From Vicia villosa (lineage: Eukaryota; Streptophyta; Magnoliopsida; Fabales; Fabaceae): 64,000 nucleotides of DNA. The stretch covers positions 150,093,068 through 150,157,067 of the forward strand of contig NC_081180.1 in NCBI RefSeq assembly GCF_029867415.1, read 5' to 3'. The notes below the pieces were generated by a model. The model saw nothing but the letters and a program-made list of their open reading frames with translations, did no database searches and was not told the origin of the DNA. A program made the translations under genes and the position numbers. This document shows, piece after piece, positions 59,598 to 64,000 of the stretch (the stretch's first letter is position 1; every line of letters begins with the position of its first letter).

Positions 59598-60963
59598 CAG
59601 CAGAGGATGACTGTTTGGTGATGATAACGGTAAAAACCTTCCAGTGCAATAGAGATTGTTTTTCAACTATTGATTTGAAAGAATTTCATGAACAGATTTA
59701 CAATATTAAGATTTCTCTCTTTAAAATACGTTCAGAATCTCAAAAAAGTTTGTACGAATCAACACTTCGACGTGAAAATGTGGTGTAGAAGTGTTGAGTA
59801 CTCGAGATCGACGCGCCCATCAGATATTAAGGATTTTGTGTATTTTTAAATCTAGAGGTCAACTTAACTAGGGACGTTTCAACAACACTAGGATTTGACT
59901 AGAATTCTCGACAAAGGCAGTTAGGAGATTTAAAGGTAGTTACAACTGTGTCATACCCCAATTTTGCTCAGTCACTTTACCATTGTGTGTTTTTTGCCAC
60001 TTTATTTTAAATAAAGGACATGACACAATTAACAAGAGAACACTCGTAAGGAATACCCGAGAGCACTCGTATTATCACTCTAAAAATATATTGCTTTGTT
60101 TCTTTTACCACCTCCCTTGAGAGAAATGTGTTGTCATCATAAAAAAGACGGAGAAAGTGGAACCTTGTTTTTTAGGTAATAATTTTTCTTTTGATGACAA
60201 CTTTGAACATACTCAGCATGATAAAGATGCAATCATAAAAAAAGATAACCAATATACTTAAACTAGTTAAAGATGCGAGACATGAGTTTGATAAGGATTG
60301 ACAAAAATTTCAAACATAGATAAAGTCTCAAACATCAACCAAGTTTTAGACAAAGACAAACAAACAAATTACATCAAAAACCTCAAAAGAAGTCTCAAAA
60401 AGTCTAAACACAAAAGAATCTATCAGACACAATTTGTGGAGTTAACCTCCCAATTTATGGATTTTCTAAAAATTCATCGACTTTCTATGTCAACTCCTTC
60501 AAACCCTAAGACACCATTGATTTATTATAAGTGACCTACTCCTAATCCTACATTAAAAAATCTACAGTTTTGCTACAACGTCATTGAGATAAAAAGAACG
60601 TTCTCTATCCCAAAATGAGTAAGCAGTTTTTATGACGAGACAGAAAGGGCATAACAAAGTAATAGATTCAATTAATGTCGTTGTAGATCTTGGCTATAAT
60701 CTGGTTAAGGTATATGTTTGGTCTTATTTCTTTATCTTTTTCACGTTTTTCACTTTGGTAACCATAGTACTGTTAAATAGCGGCATTATTTATTGTGATT
60801 TGCGATAGACAACATTGGATTCACCTCCATATCAGGAGCTTCCCTGTTGACTAACTCATAAAGGCATTCACATATTGCTGATTGAAACGTTTGAATGTGT
60901 TTGTATGTTTCTGTTGCATTCCAGGTCAATTGTGTTGTAATGCGTGGATCCAACAACAATGAA
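59598..60963. other. Intergenic stretch with one Ogre-LTR-like start
   Basis: TGTCATACCCCAATTTTGCTCAG at 59949-59971 has the form of an Ogre LTR start on the plus strand, but no polypurine tract precedes it and similarity fades. Otherwise no gene, RNA or repeat is recognised. Confidence 0.4.
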
Positions 60964-60968
60964 ATTTG

Positions 60969-61190
60969 TGTTGGATAAATTTAAATGCAGTCTTGGAAAG
61001 CCAAAAGTCAGATTCTATAGGGCAGACAAACTTTCCTAGGAAATAGTTAATCATTAACTGTTATGTCTATTTATGTTTCCCTGGTCTCTATATAAAGACC
61101 CTCTCTTTGTAACCTAATTTTTTACTTTTGCAACAAATCCTTTGCAAGTCAATATATATCAGAAGAGAGTAGTTTGATCTGTTACCTTCA
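60969..61190 (+). mobile_element. Copia-type solo LTR, 222 bp
   Basis: It starts TGTTGGATAA and ends TACCTTCA, with a TATA box (CTATATAAAGACC near 61088) and a T-rich leader. The perfect 5-bp duplication ATTTG flanks it (60964-60968, 61191-61195). Removing the LTR and one ATTTG leaves a perfect 16-bp tandem duplication in the host sequence, which supports these borders. The orientation is inferred from TATA position and TGTTGG start. Confidence 0.8.
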
Positions 61191-61195
61191 ATTTG

Positions 61196-61956
61196 TGTTC
61201 AATGAAATTTGTGTTGTAATGTTCGATTCATTGTGTTCATGCCTTTTGATGGAAATGTTTGGAATGTCAAGAAACATGTACCTTACTCAGAAATTTTGGA
61301 TACAGTGGTAAGGTAGAATTCAGACTAAAGATCGCATTTCTAAAGTTTTTTATGTTTTCTTATAGTTGCGATCCTTCATAACAGTCATTGTCAAATAGGA
61401 GAAACAGTTTACTAGCTTACAAAAGAATTTAGGATCATCTGATAGAAATAGCCAAGAATTTCACCATAAAGGAAAAATTTCATTTATCACGTAAATTATT
61501 TTTAAGGGTATAATATGAGCTTAAATCGTATGCAAAGCTAACACTTTAGATTGAAGATGTGCATGTGTCTGACACGTATAAACACCGACACATACATTGA
61601 CATTTTACTACGAAAATTCTTAGGTGGACACATACCTAAGAAATTGTTTTACACACAACCAATAAAATTAAAATAAATTTAAAAAAGACTCTTTCTTATT
61701 GGTTGTGCCTAAGAATATGGATTTAGGGTCGTGTCCATGCAAGAATTGCTCCATTTTACTATTCCATTTATTCAAATTATTTTTAGGGTCAATGTTTCTG
61801 GGTCAGTTTCATGTCATTATTTGCGTCAACTTTCTACAACGACATTAAATGAGTTCATTACTTTGTTATGACATTCCCGTTTTGTCATAAACTCAAAATT
61901 TGTTATAACCTACTCCTAATCACCATTATGATTAGCAAGACTCCTTAAAATATGAG
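61196..61956. other. Intergenic stretch with a small inverted repeat (61613-61716)
   Basis: ATTCTTAGG...CACAACCAATAA and TTATTGGTTGTGCCTAAGAAT form a compact inverted pair, perhaps a short MITE. Nothing else is recognised. Confidence 0.4.
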
Positions 61957-62800
61957 CAGTGTTTTAAAAACCGGACTGGACCGGCCGGTCGGACCGGTCG
62001 AACCGGGAACCGGCCAGGTAACCGGTCTGGTTCAATAGTCAGATCGGGTATGCCATCAAACCGGTGGGAACCGGTGAAAACCAGTAAAAACCGGAAAAAC
62101 CGGGAAAACCGGAAAACCGGCGGTTTAATTGCTTATTTTTTTTGTTTTTTTTTTAAACTTTATTTTAAACTCTTTTTTTAAAATTTTTTTTTAACATTTT
62201 TTTAAAACTTTTTTTTTTAACTTTTTTTAAATATATTTAGTAGTGTATTACTTAAATAGCATTCTCACATAATTTTTTTTTGTTAGTGACAAATTAAAAA
62301 CTTTATTGTCTATTTGTTAACTTTGCTAATAAATTTTCTTAAATAGCATAAACATATTGAATTTTATTTGATTTTCTTTTTAGGAGGATCCTATTTTGAA
62401 TTAAATTTGGTACATATTGGAGTTATTTTGTTATAAACTATTCAATTAGATTATGTTGTAATTAGACTTTGTTTAGATTATATTGTAATTAGACTTTGTA
62501 ATTTTTTACTATTTTGTTATGTGTGATACCTTTCTTTAAAATTTAAATTTAAGTTATGAAATTGTGAATTTATGATATGATATTTTTAAAAAATTTAAAA
62601 GCTAGTTATATTTTTTTAGAGACTGAATCATCTGGTTCAACCGGTTTTATACCTATATAATGACAGGTCTATTCAACCGAGTTATCCGGTTTAATCCGGT
62701 TTAGTCGTGCGGTTCGACCAGTGACCCAGTGGTTCGACCGATAAACCAGTGACCCCAGTATCCTCACCGGTTCGATGACCGGTCCGGTTTTTAAAATGAG
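61957..62800. mobile_element. hAT-like non-autonomous element rich in ACCGG
   Basis: The left end CAGTGTTTTAAAAACCGGACTGGACCGG and the right end GACCGGTCCGGTTTTTAAAATGAG are inverted repeats. Both subterminal zones are packed with CCGGT/ACCGG and GGTTCGACC motifs, and the centre (62130-62600) is AT-rich and non-coding. CAGTG-type ends suggest hAT. AATATGAG (61949-61956) and AAAATGAG (62793-62800) could be an 8-bp duplication with one mismatch, but the right border is then ambiguous. Confidence 0.7.
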
Positions 62801-63225
62801 TAAGCAGATCCTAATCAGCTGCCTGATTTGACCTGACAACTATAATTCATAAAGAAAAAAAATGTCATTATTCAGCCTTTAATTACCAATGACATAGGCT
62901 CATAGCAGAAATACCAATTGGATAAATAGATAAGAGAAGATCAAGAGTAGACAAAAATAAATATGCATGAAAGTCTAAAATTTTGGGACTCTCTTTTTTA
63001 CTTTTGAAGACTTCTATGTTTGAAATATGAATGTTTATTTTGCATCCATAAACTTCTATAATTGTGCAGGCCTGACAAGTATTTTCATTTTCATCCCTTA
63101 GTAGCCTTTTTTTAATGTTTTTTGTCAACTAATTTCTGTGGTTTTAAACTTGTAGCATACCAATTTATGTAATATCGTCACTTATCACAATTTCACGTCT
63201 TAAACTCGTATTGATCTGAGCTTTA

Positions 63226-63572
63226 AACTTGGAGCCTCGGTGTGTTTTTTGTCGCGGGGTGACGAAGATGCGTGCCACCTCTTCATGGATTGTTCCTTTT
63301 CTAGACAGATTTGGATGGACATAAGTGTCTGGTTGGGAATAGTTAGAATGGAATATAAAATTGAAACTGTGGAAGTGGTTGAGCGTAGGCAAAATTTCTT
63401 TACCCAAGTGTAACTTTTATAATTTTTGTCAAAATTTGGTGGGAAATCTTGGTTAAGTTTCATTTGGTGGGAAATCTTTCTTTTCCGAGTCTTTTCTCGA
63501 TTTTTGTAAACGGGTTCGAATACCCCTAATACTCGTTTAGTAATGAATCTTGCTTATAAAAAAAAATTTAAA
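63226..63572 (+). pseudogene. LINE (L1-type) 3' fragment with zf-RVT remnant and A tail
   Basis: Across one frameshift near 63255-63265 the translation gives CVFCR, then EDACHLFMDCSFSRQIWMDISVWLG. This is the zinc-binding zf-RVT motif (C-x2-C...H-x3-C) found at the C-terminus of plant LINE reverse transcriptases. It ends with a typical plant LINE tail phrase (GTTCGAATACCCCTAATACTCG...TTGCTTATAAAAAAAAA). The body of the LINE is missing: a 5' truncation, the usual result of incomplete reverse transcription. Confidence 0.65.
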
Positions 63573-63763
63573 AATCAACACTTAGTTTATCATTTGGAGT
63601 TTTATTGCACTGAAAAAATATATCAATAATAAAACCTGATCTCTTTTCAAAGGAATCGAGGTTTAAAATTATTGAACTGTAATTGCACATTCAGTATTTG
63701 TTATTAGTTAATTTGTTGTGGCCCTTGAGTTGGGTTTTAACTAGTTGGCATAATATTAATTTA

Positions 63764-63845
<82 letters not shown>
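63764..63845. repeat. (AT)n microsatellite, about 80 bp
   Basis: Uninterrupted TA dinucleotides. The open frame over it is meaningless. Sequence to the window end shows no feature. Confidence 0.97.
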
Positions 63846-63849
<4 letters not shown>

Positions 63850-64000
63850 TAGAAATTTTAGAACAATTATTAAGAGAAAATATAAATTACCATAAACAAA
63901 TTTTAATGATTTTAAAAGAGCAGGTAAACAATAAAACTCCAATTAATGGGTCAGAAGAGTTAAAGGTATCTATAGATTCTTTAGCTGAAAATTTTTCACA

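Noticed and set aside
59540..59788. 82-residue plus-strand frame spanning the foldback edge
   Set aside because: It crosses the element border and the duplication, so it cannot be an old gene.
59949..59971. Start of another full Ogre LTR
   Set aside because: Only the first roughly 20 bases match the LTR start form. No polypurine tract or extended similarity was found.

Overview
The window is plant nuclear DNA made almost entirely of nested transposable elements. I found no host protein-coding gene. Tat/Ogre-type Ty3/gypsy elements with very long LTRs, a SIRE/Maximus Ty1/copia element, Athila derivatives and CACTA elements suggest a large-genome legume, most likely Fabeae (pea, vetch, lentil or faba bean type). 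This is an inference from repeat content; the species cannot be fixed from the sequence alone.

Left third (1-25.9 kb): a decayed Tat/Ogre element (+ strand; PR-RT-RNaseH, archaeal-type RNaseH, integrase, 3' hairpin array, start of 3' LTR) enters from outside the window. It was hit twice. The first insertion, at 1984-11209, is a complete, apparently intact SIRE/Maximus element on the - strand (TSD TCTCA, LTRs differing by 4 substitutions, one uninterrupted 1565-residue gag-pol, and an in-frame third ORF behind a single UAG). The second, at 13142-16813, is a non-autonomous Athila derivative (TSD GTAGA). The Ogre 3' LTR runs into a chromovirus-like LTR and then into the right end of a CACTA element (ending at 25977), which itself sits in an Athila gag pseudogene (25981-27317) with its PBS and 5' LTR (27409-29197).

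Middle (29.3-50 kb): a complete non-autonomous Ogre-like element (29331-40046, TSD CCTGC, two 3403-bp LTRs about 99.8% identical, no coding capacity) lies in what looks like an old copia LTR. It is followed by a chromovirus-like LTR and a second Athila derivative (42585-49994), whose 3' LTR is split by a roughly 4.2-kb solo Ogre LTR.

Right third (50-64 kb): a terminal-inverted-repeat element with many TTCGGAAA...TTTCCGAA palindromes, a complete 4.7-kb CACTA element (TSD ATA) carrying a spliced Transposase_24-like gene, a 672-bp composite foldback insertion with tRNA-like promoter boxes (TSD GTCAT), a copia solo LTR (TSD ATTTG), an ACCGG-rich hAT-like element and a LINE 3' fragment.

The most interesting signal is structural. 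Three unrelated repeat arrays in Ogre-type elements (17.6-19.1 kb, 30.0-30.7 kb, 33.0-34.1 kb) consist of hairpin monomers whose stem sequences change between copies while base pairing is kept. The other leading observations are the UAG-CAA-UUA context between gag-pol and the third ORF, the palindromic tRNA-like foldback, and an identical internal reverse-transcriptase deletion shared by two separate Athila derivatives.
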